DNA of 64,000 nucleotides. Source: Gonium pectorale. Lineage: Eukaryota > Chlorophyta > Chlorophyceae > Chlamydomonadales > Volvocaceae. The DNA lies in assembly GCA_001584585.1 (NCBI GenBank), contig LSYV01000009.1, positions 2,290,065 to 2,354,064 of the forward strand. Direction: 5' to 3'. This document shows, piece by piece, positions 12,783 to 24,046 of the stretch. Position numbers and translations under genes: made by a program. Below the pieces are notes generated by a model that saw only the letters and a program-made list of their open reading frames with translations, was not told the DNA's origin and made no database searches. Position 1 is the stretch's first letter; each line of letters begins with the position of its first letter.

Positions 12783-15700
12783 TTACTCCGTTTTGCTGCG
12801 TGCGCTCCTCTCCCCTTGCTGCCTCTTTGCCAGCCGCTCGCGGCCCCTCCGGCACCCCAGCCTCAGGTACACGTTGCAGGCGAGGGTGGTCGCCAGCGCC
12901 ACCACCTCCACCTGGGCGGCCAACAGCAGCGCCCGACCAGTCAGCGGCCAGCCGCCCAGACCGCGGGCCGCGCTGCTGGCACCGGCAGCGCCGTCTGCAG
13001 CAGCGGCGGCTCTCGCTCCCGTTTCCAGCGCTAGGGCGCCCAGGCGCGCCGCGTTGAGCAGCACGTGGAGAGGCGCCAGCGCCAGCGCAGAGGCGACAGA
13101 CAGCTGCGGCGGGGGCAATCGGTGGCGGGGCGGAGTGCGGGTGAATGAGATGGGGCTGGACGGTTGAGGGACAAGTTTACTACCGGTAACGGGGGATGTG
13201 ACGGGACGAGAGCTTGTGCGTAAGGGGAGCAAGGAGGCTGGCGTGGTTGCCTACGGGTGAGGTCCCAGGCAAACGAAACAAAGGGCCACCAGGAGTCCTA
13301 CGATCACCTCTGGATAACCCTGAGGACCGAGCCCGGCCCCCACGTGCAAGCCAGGATGGCAGGTCTCAGGCCGTAAGACACACCAGGCCCGCCCAAGGTA
13401 AACCCAAGCACCTCCGCCAAACCCGCTGGCCGTCCCGGCACAGCCCTCCGCCCTGCGCGCCATCCCGGCCTTCCTTCCCTGTGAGACTCATATCCATGTT
13501 TCGGCGGCATGGGCGCCGCGGGCTGCCGGCAAACATCATGGGATCATGGCCCATGGGCAACCCTCATCGCCTCGAGCAGCCATAAACCAGGCTGGGTCCC
13601 CGGCACGCCCAATCCCCCCCTGGGTCCCCGGCACGCACCAGGCAGGCCGCGGGCTGGAGGACGCCCTCAAACGCAAGCAGACCGCCTTGCAGCTGGAAGC
13701 TCGCAGAGGAGAGGTTCGGGACGCCAACGAAGAGGACGATCACCTTGGTAGCCAGGTCGGCGGCGTATCGGGGGCCCACCAGAGTCGCCGCCAAGCGCCG
13801 CCAGGCCGGCGGCGGCAGCAGGAGCCAGCCGGCGGCGGTGACGAGGCTCGCGGAGAAGCGGAGAAGCCATACGGTCAGGCTGAGGAGACTGCAGTGGTCG
13901 CGGCCGCCTCGTAGCAGGCCAGACGCGAGCGCAAGGAACTCCACCGTGTGCCTGGCGGTACAAGGGCCGAGGCGCGAGGAGGAGCGCGAGTCAGTAACGG
14001 CCTCAATAGGGTCATGCTCCGAAGGCTTCGGTGCTCCACTCGCGCCACCCGAGCACGAGCGCAAGCAGCGCAAAAGGTGCAGCGGATGCGGAGGCGGCCT
14101 GGAGAGCGGGGGGAAGAGCGTGCTGCAGTCGCTGCAGCACGCCTCACGCCGCCGCCAGCATCTGATGGAGCGGCTAGTACACGAATCACCACGCCTCCAC
14201 ACCAGTCAGATCCCAGAGCGTTGCTCTCAGAAAGGAGGAAGGCAGGGTTGCAAAACAGGTTTCGGGGCACACGAGGGGAATGGGGGCCGCTGGCGGACAT
14301 GCAAGCGTCAGCCGGCTAAACCCCGGCGCGAATGCGTCAGCTGGCTCACTGAACGCCAACCCGCAGCGCTCACGACGAGGAAAACGCGAACCGTCATGTC
14401 CGCGGCTCTCAAGAGCTCGACCACGTGCGACCCAAAGGGACACCCCCGAGCCCAGGGCGACCCGCCGACCCACATGGTGTGCGCCTGCCTGGCCGTCCAG
14501 TCGACCACAAGCTCGCGGAACGCCTCCGCCTCCTCGGGTGCCTCGCGGACCAGGCCCAGGCTGAGCAGCAGCGCCCGGCGCACGTCGCGCCACGCGGATG
14601 GCCGGGCAGGGAGGGGCGGAGGAGCCTGGCCTGCCTCACGATGAGGCCGAGGTCGGTCGAGGTCGCTGGCAGCCGCCGAGCACTTGGTGCTGCCGGACCC
14701 GCCGCTTGCTCCGTTCGAATGGCCGCAAGCGGCTGCCCGGTATGCTCCGTCCCGGCGGGTCGCAGAGCACCAGGCCGACACAACAGCGCGGACGGCTGCC
14801 GCGGTGGCTGTCAGGCCGGTCGCCTCTGCATGCCGTAACAGGTGTGCCGCCAAGATGGACGCTACATCAGCGCCGAGCTCGGCCAGACTACCGTACAGCA
14901 GTACGGAAAGGTCACACAGAAGACCACCAAGGGTGTCATGTTGTTGCAATGCGTTGCGTCCGACAGACTCCGTCACCTCAACCGTCGCCGATGCCGCCTC
15001 CGCCATCGTAGCCAGCTCTGCCGCCAGGTCCTCCCTCCCGGCTGGCAGCAGCAGCAGCGGCAGCGCGCACAGCGGCTGGCCGCCCAGCCGGAGGTCAACC
15101 TGCAGGGCGGAGTGCGTGCATGGGGGCTGAGCAGCGAAGATGACGGACTCGGGAATGAATCCGTTGCTCAGGCATCGGCAGGTACCATATCATGCTTTTC
15201 ACAATTCATTACCATCCCACGCTTCCGGGAATCTTCGTCACATGCCTCACGCACCATTGTCAGCCCTGCCTGCAGCCCCTCCGCCTCCAGCTCCACCTCA
15301 AAGCGAACAGCTGCCTTGTCGGAGCGCTCAGGCCCTCTGCCACCGCCGTCCTCGTCGCATGGCTCGACAGTGGCCTGGGCGCGGACCCGGGCGGGTAGGT
15401 AGCGGTTGCGCGAGCGGACCAGCACCTCCAGGAGGGAGCCCGCGTCCGCGCCCCCGCCGCCCGCCGCCTGGCCCGGCGGTGTTGCGTGCGGCAGGCCCGT
15501 CGCAGTGAGCTCCAGCACCAGCCGCCCCGACGCCGCCGCCGACCCCTGGGTCGGCAGCAACAGCGCCCGGGGGCGCAGCGATAGCGAGATGGGCGGCTGT
15601 GCCACGGCCACGCCGCTAGGCTGCCCCCCTGGCTTGGGCCCCGCCTGGACGTCCTGCGCAGACTGCGGCACGGGGCCGTGCAGCGTCCCCAGCACCTGGA

Positions 15701-17755
15701 CAAGAGGCAGCTCATGGCCCTCCACTTCCAGCTCCGTCCCGCCGGGCGGCGTTGCCGGCAGCGCCGCTGCCGGCAGCCCCAGCGCCCGCAGCACGGCGGC
15801 CAAACGGACTGGATCATCCAGGGCCGTCATGATCCCATCAACGTCGCTGCCGCCACGTCCCCCGCTGCACCCGCCGCTGGATCCGTTCTCGCGGCGTTTG
15901 GCTCCAGTGACTTGATCGGCCAAAAGTTTCGTTGCGTCGCTGCCGCTGCGGGTGATGCTGTTGCCGCCGGTCCCCATGCCTCCAGCCACAGCCATGTCGA
16001 AAAACTGTACATGTACCATCTCCAGGAGCAGCTCGATGCACCCCGCGCGAACGTAGGCCCCCGCCAACGTCAACCCCTGCGCCGCCAGCTCCTCACCTAG
16101 TCGCTCCTCCCACCCGGGGCCCAGCTGCTCAGGCTGACAACCCCGCAGCTTCACCACCTGAGTTACATGCCGAATGAAGGGGCGGTAGCCCGCAGGGCCG
16201 CCCTCCGAGCAGCCCTGTGCTGCTGCCGCTGCTGCCAGCAAGCGCCAGCGAGACACGGCGCCGGCGCCACCGTCGCCGCTGCTGCTGCTGTGACCATAAA
16301 AGGCGCTGGCGGGGCTCGCGTTCCGGCTGCCCACAAGCCCATCCCCGTTGCCGGGGCTGAGCGCGCAGCTGAAGTAGCTGGCGCCCGATGCGACCTGGAC
16401 TGCATCGTCGGGCGCCGCCACGATTGTCGTTGCTGGTGCTACAGAGGTGGGTTGGACGGCAGTGGGGGATGCCGATGGAGCACTCGCAGCCATCGCCAGT
16501 GCTGTGGGAGATGGCAGCAGCAGCACGCCCGGCCCTGCCGTGTCCATGCGGCGGTCCCCATCGGGGGGCCCCATCCCGTTGCTGCGAGCGCTGCTGCTGC
16601 CGCCGCCTGTGTCGCCTTCCTGTCGCTGGCCGGCCGTGCCTCGCGCCGGCAACTCGGCAGCAAACACCGTAGCGGCCACTCTCCCCTCTTTCTGCTCCTC
16701 TGCCACGGGGGCAGCGGCTGCGGCGGCGACCTTCACGCAGCCGCTCGACGCGTGTGGCAGCTCGCCGGTGGCGTCCCGTATCCACCGCTGACATGCATCA
16801 CTGCCCGCGCGTTTCGCGGCGATGCTACCCTTATTATGTACAGCCTCTGCGGCGCCACCAGGCGGTGCCTGCAGCTGATTCCGAGAACCGCGATGGCTAT
16901 CGTGCTGTCGCAAAAGATATCGCGGACGCATGCTGACGCAAACGTGCAGGTTGATGGCGGTGAGGACCAGCTTCTGGCCCACCACGGACCAGAAGCTGAC
17001 GCCGGTGGCCGGGTTGCGGCTGTACCAGGAGAACAGCAGGATGGTGCAGGCGGTGTTGAATACACCGTGGGCCGCCTCAAGCCACATGCTGGGCCTCTGA
17101 GGCGGTAAATTCGGGGTTTTGGGGGGCGCAACGGGGCCGTGAGAAGGGATAGGGAGGGCTGGGAGGCGGGCAAGCCGAGGCCAGAGGGGAGTGGGGCAGG
17201 GGCTAGGGAAGGCCACGGAGGCCATTACGCCAGAACTCTACATCTGCCGAAACGTGGCTGTACCTGGTATGTTAGAAGGACGCATATGTCAAAGGGGATG
17301 TGCAGCAGGGAGAAGTTGGTGAAGACCGCCGCGGGGCTGGGGACGTGCTGCGGACCGAGCCAGATGTGGTACAGGCAGTTGAAGTTGCGGACGGCGTACG
17401 TCGTCAGCGGCACAATGACGTCCGTGTAGAGGGGGTCGGGCAGAAGGAGCGCGCACGCAAGGCGGCCCAGCCAAATGGAGAGGCAGAGCCCCAACCCCGC
17501 TTCTGCGATGCCGAGCCTGCTGAAGTCAGCCAGAACCCAGGGAGCCCTGCTTAGCACCCAGGCGGCTTTCCGCAGCGCGCTGCCTCGGCATGGAAAAGTG
17601 CGCAGCACGCGCGAGCTGAGCGGCAGGCTGTGCGGCTGGCCCTCGCAGAAAGGCTTGGCGAGCTGGGGATAGACGCAAATGGCTGAGATGGCTAGCAAAA
17701 CGACAAGCGCAAGGTCGCGCTGTCGCGGCGAGCAGTTCCCGTGCAGAAAGTGCAT
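12783..17755 (-). CDS. Polytopic membrane protein, cluster copy A (unknown function)
   Basis: Five exons: 17755-17264, 17096-15255, 15099-14474, 13951-13639, 13103-12783. Intron phases are 0,0,2,0 and the product is 1197 aa. Residues 1-220 carry about six hydrophobic segments, including the family signature AKPFCEGQPHSLP, LLLPDPLYTDV and IWLGPQHVPSP. Then comes a Gly/Ala/Ser-rich linker, a soluble part from about residue 475 with AYVRAGCIELLLE, a beta-rich stretch (LLEVLVRSRNRYLPARVRA), and a helical stretch around WRDVRRALLLSLGLVRE. The last two exons encode more hydrophobic segments and the very conserved ALATTLACNVYLRLGCRRGR tail. Function unknown. The soluble part resembles the C-terminal region of SBP-box proteins without the SBP domain (inference by eye). 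Start chosen at the first ATG; head to head with copy B. Confidence 0.8.
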
Positions 17756-18415
17756 TCTATGATATATGCATTACGGAGTGTACTTATGACTGGGCAACAG
17801 TTTGTCAGTGTAGAGTCCAATGTATACCGTTACCGTACATGTACCGTAACAGCTCGTGGTCACGCCCTTGAAGCTTGAGGGATCGTAAGGGTACGCAAGG
17901 GGCGAGAAGGGAGGGGGGTGGGTAGGGAGTGTGGAGCTATGTGACCTGGGGCGCACTTGCTTTGGGGAGCTGCGTACTTGCACCTCCTTCACATGAGAGC
18001 AGTGATAGAAATTAGGGTAGTGTTTCGTCGTCGGGACACGTGCGCACTGTGCACGTCGCATGCAAAGCAACGCGGCCTCACCTTTGTGGACGGCTCAGTT
18101 GGCGGCCCTGCGTACCCAACTGTGGACTACAGTTGCCTGCTGCCTCTGGCAAGAGGCGGCCTGGGTTATGCTGTTAGGGAAGCTGACGGTGTGCCGCCCC
18201 TGGACCGCTCCTGGACACGCTCGTCTCACACTGGGAGGGCCCATGCTTTCTTCACCCGTGGAACCGCTCTCGCCACCAGATCCCCATCAGTTCTGTAGAA
18301 AACTGGGGGGGGGGGGCCTGAAGGGTTTTGGTACGGCTGCGCGATGGGTTACTAAGCTTGGCAGGCCCTTTGTCGTCGCAACATACACTTGTATAAGCAT
18401 GATAACATAACGCAA
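17756..18415. promoter_or_regulatory. Divergent promoter region between copies A and B
   Basis: About 660 bp separate the start codons of two head-to-head paralogues (A on -, B on +). Both promoters must lie here or overlap here, so shared control is possible. I see no recognised motif. A run of 12 G at 18305-18316 lies about 100 bp upstream of the B start. Confidence 0.5.
18305..18316 (+). repeat. Poly-G run, 12 bases
   Basis: Uninterrupted G homopolymer in the A/B divergent intergenic region, a likely site of length error or strain variation. Confidence 0.9.
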
Positions 18416-21400
18416 ATGCAAGCCCTCTTCGCTTGCCGCTCGCCGGAGCGGCAGGCCGACCTCGCGTTCATCTCTATTGTTATGATTGTGGGCATTTGCA
18501 TCTACCCTCAGCTCGCCAAGCCTTTCTGCGAGGGCCAGCCGCACAGTCTGCCGCTCAGCTCGCGCGTGATGCGTTCGTTTCCTTGCCAGGGCAGCGCTTT
18601 GCGGAAGGCCGCCTGGGTGCTAAGCAGGGCGCCCTGGGTGCTAGCTGACGTCGGCAAGCTGGGTATTGCAGACGCGGGGCTGGGCATTGGCCTCGCCATC
18701 TGGTTGGCGCGCCTTGCGTGCGCGCTCCTTCTGCCCGACCCCCTCTACACGGACGTCGTTGCGCCGCTGCTGACGTACGCCGTCCGCAATTGCTTTTGCC
18801 TGTTCCACATCTGGCTCGGTCCGCAGCACGTCCCCAGCCCCGCGGCGGTCTTCACGAACTTGTCCCTGCTGCACATCCCCTTGGACATATGCGTCTCCCT
18901 CACATGCCAGGTACGACCCCTTTCCGGCAAACACTGAATCCTGGCGTCATGGCCTCCGCAACGTTCCCTAGCATCTGCCCCACTCCCCGCTGGCCCTCGG
19001 CTTGCCCGCCTCCCAGCCCTCCCTATCCCCTCCCATGGCACCGTTGCGCCCCGCCCCCAACCACGAATGTATCCCCTCAGAGGCCCAGCATGTGGCTTGA
19101 GGCGGCCCACGGTGTCTTCAACACCGCCTGCACCATCCTGCTGTGCTCCTGGTACAGCCGCAACCCGGCCACCGGCGTCAGCTTCTGGTCCGTGGTGGGC
19201 CAGAAGCTGGTCCTCACCGCCATCAACCTGCACTTTCGCCTCGGCATGGCGCTGCTCTTCGCCTGGCATGCGGAATCAGGCGTGCAGCGTCGGATGGGCC
19301 TCACAGGCTCCCGTACTCCCTGCGCGATCGGGCAGCGGCTTATGCTCGCCTGCGCCAAGCTCTACGTCCGCTTGGCGCAGAGGCGGCCGCGGCATTCGAC
19401 CACAAAGGCCGCGGCTCCAACGAAAGCTGATGATGATCCTGGGATGGCGGAGGGAGCAGGCAGTACGCATGGCGCCCAGGAGCAGTCGGGTTACGGCCCC
19501 CCCTACGCCGCCGATCTCGGCAGCGTACATCCCGATCCCGCTGATACCACGAGCGCAGCGTCGGCAAGCATCTCCGCCGTTCAATATGTTCTTTCTGAGT
19601 CCCAATGGGACGCTCCCCGCGCTGGCGAACGCGATGATCAGGAAAGGCGCTTCACAGCAGCGTATCGGGGCGCCGCAGATGGGCACCCGCCCTCAGATCG
19701 CTTGCCGCCGTACCGTCCGTACATCCGTCGTGCCACACAGCTGCTTAAGCTGTCCGGGTACGAGCCGCGGCAGCTGGGGCCCGGCTGGGAGGAGCGGCTG
19801 AGGGCGGAGCTGGAGGCTCGAGGCGAGCGGCTGGCGGGCGTGTACGTTCGCGCGGGGTGCATCGAGCTGATGCTGGAGACCGAATTGCCAGCGGACAGGC
19901 AGGGCGACGCTTGGAGCCACCCGGCGTTGGCGTCGGGCACATGTACTGGCCTATTGGCGGAGGAGCCGGGCTTGCTCGCCGCCGTAGTGGAGGCTCTGGG
20001 GCTGCCGCCTACAGCGGGACCCGAGAACGCCGCGCAGGTTCTGGGCTCGCTTCGGGGTTCACAGGCGGAGGACTCCCCTCTCCAGTCCGGTCCATCGCTG
20101 TCAGTGACCGTGCGGCCCCGCATGTGGCTGCTGCGCCCCGGGGACCCCACGCGACTAGCCCTGGAGCTGCGAGTGATGGGGCTGCCGACGAAAGTCGCTG
20201 TGACTGGCTGGGAGGCAGGGAGCAGCAGCGACACGGAGGGAGACGACCCAGATGGCAGCGGCCGCGGCGCGCCCGCCGCACCCTCCGTCGCCTCTGGCCA
20301 AGGACCGCTGCTGGAGGTGCTGGTCCGCTCGCGGGGTCGCTACTTGCCTGTCCGCGTGGGAGCTCCGCCCGCCACCGGGCAGCGGGCGGAAGGCAGCAGC
20401 GGCGGCCGGCCGGCAGGGGGCAGCGGCGTGGCTGGGAGCCGGCTTGGACCCTTGTGTCTGAGGGCCGAGGTGGACGCGGCGGGCGCCGGTCCGGGGTTGA
20501 CGCAGGTGCGGAAAAGGGGTAATCGGCAAGGGGCAGGCTTGGGGTACCCTGTTTGCTGGGGGCTGGACGGCCCGATCTGTAGCCTCGCCAGGTGGGCGCA
20601 ATGCGGCTCGCATGCAGCTCGGTGCTCCGGTAGACATTGATGCCAGCGGTGTGCGAATATTGGGGGAGTCGTCCATGCGGGACGGGGCGCGCTGGGCTAA
20701 GATGCCGCGTGCACCAGGCCCGCCTGCGTGGCACCACTCCAAGCGTTCCCTTTGCTCGCTTGCCCACCTCAGGTTGACCTCCGGCTGGGCGGCCGGCCGC
20801 TGTGCGCGCTGCCGCTGCTGCTGCTGCCAGCCGGGAGGGAGGACCTGGCGGCGGAGCTGGGCAGGTTGGCGGAGGCGACCCGGCCGGTGCCTGGAGCGGC
20901 AGGCGCAGAAGGGTCGCTCCAGGGCGATGTCCTTGGCGGCCTAATGTACGATCTGGGGTCGCTTCTGTACGGGGACATTGACGACCTCCATGTTGACGTT
21001 GTGGGCGCCCTGGCAGCGCACCTGCTGGAGTACGCGGAGACAGCAGGCCTGCCCGCAACCGCTGCGGCCATCAGAGAAGCCGTCGAGGCACGGACCTCGG
21101 TGGCTCGAGGAGGCAAGGCAGCCGCCCGGAGCAGCACGGCCAAAACGGGCGGCGGCCCCAGCTGCAGCAGTTGCTGGGCGGCCGCCATGGAGCACCTGCC
21201 TTCAACTCCTGCCGGGCCTCGTCCTTGGGCTTCTTCCTCCACCCGCGCAACCGCGTGGCGCGACGTGGGCCGGGCGCTGCTGCTCAGCCTGGGCCTGGTC
21301 CGCGAGGGACCAGCGCAGGCGGAGGCGTTCCGCGCCGCGGCGGACGGCTGGGCGGCGGCGCAGGCGCACATCATGTGGGTCGCGGGGTTGCCGTTGGGTT

Positions 21401-22709
21401 TGGGGAACCTGGCGGTAGCAATCAAGCGAGGCAAAGATTGGCGACTACCTGCAACCATCCTCCCTGACGTTGCTGCTTGTTTCCCGAGCCAGGTCGCGCA
21501 ACCGCCCCCATACTCGTAAGGCCCGCGCCTGTACCAGTTGCCGCCCTACCTGGCCGACCCCGCCACCCGCTCCAACCGCCCCTCCCGCCCCGCTCCGCTG
21601 GCCGTCCTGACCAACCGTCTCATGACCAAACGCCCGTTCCGCCCCGCCACCCGCCCCTCCCGGTCCGCCCCGCCAGCCAAGCCGTTGAGCTCCTCAGCCT
21701 GCTCTCCAGCCTGGTCCGCGGCCGCGGCCGCCTCTCGCCCGCGCGGATGCTGGTGTGGTTCGTCCGCTGCGGGCCCAGCCTCGTGACCGCCGCTGCCTGG
21801 CCGCTGCTGCCGCCGCACGCCTGGCGCCGCCTGGCCGGGGCCGTGCGGCGGCCGCGCTACGCCGCCATGCTGGGCGCCAAGGCGGCTGCGGTGGCTGCTC
21901 GGCTGCCCACACCCGCCAGCATGGTGCCGTACTACTCGGGGCTAAGCATGGTTGCGCTCGAAGGAGCAATCATGCCCGCCACCTGCCCGGTGCGTTGCAT
22001 GACCCTTTTACCCCACCCCACTACTAGCACCTTGTCTATGGCCACCCGTGGCTATTGCCCCCGTCAGCAGCTACTTATGGCCAGTGGACGCGTAACCTGT
22101 TGCGGCGGTGAGGGTTGGAGATGCACAGGAGCTGACAGGGGCTTGGCGCGCGCACAGCGATCGCGTGCATGGGCTGAGGGGCTGGTTTGGGAGGTTGGGC
22201 ACGGTTGCACCGAGGGGGACTCGGGCCGAGAATGGGTATTGCTCCCGTAAGCGCGGGGTGCGTCCTCATCGCAAACTGTCCGCCCTCAGTGCCATTTGGC
22301 GCCACGCGTTGTGACCCCCTTTGCCATCTTCCCTACCCCCATGGGGACAGCCCTGGCTGACACGAACCATCCTGCGCCCCTCGTCCCATGCCCAACTCTG
22401 AATCCACACTTTGGCCCACAGCTATCGTTGGCCGCCTCCGTAGTCCTCTCAGCTCTGCGCCTCCCGCTGCACGCGGCGCTCATAGGATCAGTTCTCGCTG
22501 CAGGGGCCGGCCAGGGCCCTGGCGGCTGGCCGCTGACCAGTCGAGTGCTGACCGGCCGGGCGCTGCTGTTGGCCGCCCGGGTGGAGATGGTGGCGCTGGC
22601 GACCACCCTCGCCTGCAACGTGTACCTGAGGCTGGGGTGCCGGAGGGGCCGCGAGCGGCGGGCCAAGGGGCAGCCGGTGCGAGGGAGCGGTCACGTAAAG
22701 GCGGAGTGA
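18416..22709 (+). CDS. Polytopic membrane protein, cluster copy B (unknown function)
   Basis: Five exons: 18416-18910, 19081-20505, 20773-21374, 21677-21989, 22422-22709 (TGA). Phases are 0,0,2,0 and the product is 1040 aa, the shortest of the intact copies because the linker between the N-terminal helices and the soluble module is short. The ATG at 18416 is the first in frame. Exon 1 encodes hydrophobic segments near residues 20-40, 95-140 and 140-163. Exon 2 adds two more (about 170-220), then the soluble module with KLSGYEPRQLGPGWEERL (from about 386) and YVRAGCIEL (about 419). Exon 3 begins with VDLRLGGRPLCALPLLLLP. Exons 4-5 (residues 841-1040) are hydrophobic and end in the conserved LACNVYLRLGCRRGR. 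It is closest to copy A in exon 1, and even intron 1 is visibly alike. Function unknown. Confidence 0.8.
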
Positions 22710-22878
22710 GACGCGCGGCACGGTCATTCGGTTACTGCAGTGTGGGAGGGAACAACGAACAAGGCGGCATGTGTTGGGCGGGAGCCCGGCGCGGGGTTGT
22801 GGGCGCGGGCTCCTGCGGTTTGGCCTCTCCTGGCGGGCCGGCCCTGCTGCGTGAGCGGGACGGTAGGCACGGCAGGCG

Positions 22879-22898
22879 TTTTTTTTTGGGGGGGGGGG
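22879..22898 (+). repeat. Homopolymer pair T9-G11
   Basis: Nine T followed directly by eleven G, downstream of copy B. Simple-sequence tract, prone to length error. Confidence 0.85.
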
Positions 22899-23965
22899 AG
22901 GCTGCGGCGGCAACTTTCCTAACGAGCGCCGCACATATGAACTGCAAATCAATCATTCAGCCTGAGATGTGGACGGGGAAGTTCTCTCAGGCTTCGCTGA
23001 CCTGAAGGTTTGGCTTGCGCGCGCTTTTGTCCTACAACATGACGCAAGAAAATACGCAGCATTGATGGTCTTTTCCATGAGGTGATGCATGCAAAGTATG
23101 CACTTATACGGTATGTTCGGAACTCGAATATGTCTTATTTGACCATCGGCGCGAACCGGTGCGTGTTGTGTGTATGCACCCGGCGGGATGCTGCATAAGC
23201 GCTCGAGTGACGCTGACGTCGATGGCCACCCGCGCCTACATCGAGTGCAAAGGGCGTGCTCGCGGTGGCAAACTGGTGGGAACGAGCACAGCGCGCGGCG
23301 TTAGACAGGAACCCTAGTGTCAGGGGCCCGTGACAAACCCCGGAACCATACAAGCCACGGGTGGGTGCTGGAGGCGGTCAAATGTCCAGGAGTGAAGGCG
23401 CATGTGGACGGCACAGCAGCACTCCCAATTATGTTTACGGCATTGTACAGAATGGTGTGTGAGGAGCTTCATGGAATGGTGAGAGCGCGCTGTGCCTATG
23501 CGTCGGAATGCGCTGGGAGCTCTTTGTTTACATACCTGTGTCGGTATCGGCCTGCTCCGCTTTGTCGTGCAACAATTGTGCAACCATGAGAGCGTGCGGT
23601 TCCGACGTTGTCCAAGACGGGAAACGCTCGCAGGCAGAGGGCCCTCAGACAGGTGCTGCTGTACTTCCGTGGATGCTGGGTCGCCGATTACCTGCGATTC
23701 GTTGGTTCGTTGCGACGTGTGTACATGCCCTCCATAACCCTCTGCCCATTGCCATCGGCTGTGTTGGTGAGGAGGGATGGGAGCCCCGTCGAGTTGATTG
23801 ATGCAGACCGGACGCGCGACTCGATGTGGGCCAGTGTGGGGAGGGCAGCGCTCGAATTCGGACCTCAAGTGCCCCATGGCTGGGAGGTCACAGGTCGGGC
23901 GGCGGCGGCAACAAACTCAAACACGCACGCGAGCATCCCTCCACCTCCCAACGACTCTGTACTGC

Positions 23966-23970
23966 TGTAA
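23966..23970 (+). terminator. Possible TGTAA poly(A) signal of copy B
   Basis: First TGTAA I find after the copy B stop, about 1.26 kb downstream and only about 80 bp before the copy C start. If used, B and C would be almost contiguous transcription units. Confidence 0.25.
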
Positions 23971-24046
23971 TCGTGACGCGCGTCGGTCATACATGGTTTC
24001 GCTTTTGATGTCTCTTTACTTAGCCCACAATGCTTCACAAGTAAGG

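Larger units (their letters stand above)
22710..24046. other. Intergenic region between copies B and C
   Basis: About 1.3 kb with no supported gene. It contains a T9-G11 homopolymer at 22879-22898 and a candidate TGTAA at 23966-23970. It should hold the 3' end of copy B and the promoter of copy C. Confidence 0.6.

Noticed and set aside
18389..18415. Upstream TTG start for copy B and, similarly, TTG upstream starts for the gene at 56084
   Set aside because: Nuclear algal genes normally start with ATG. In-frame ATGs at 18416 and 56084 fit the paralogue alignment or are the first available.
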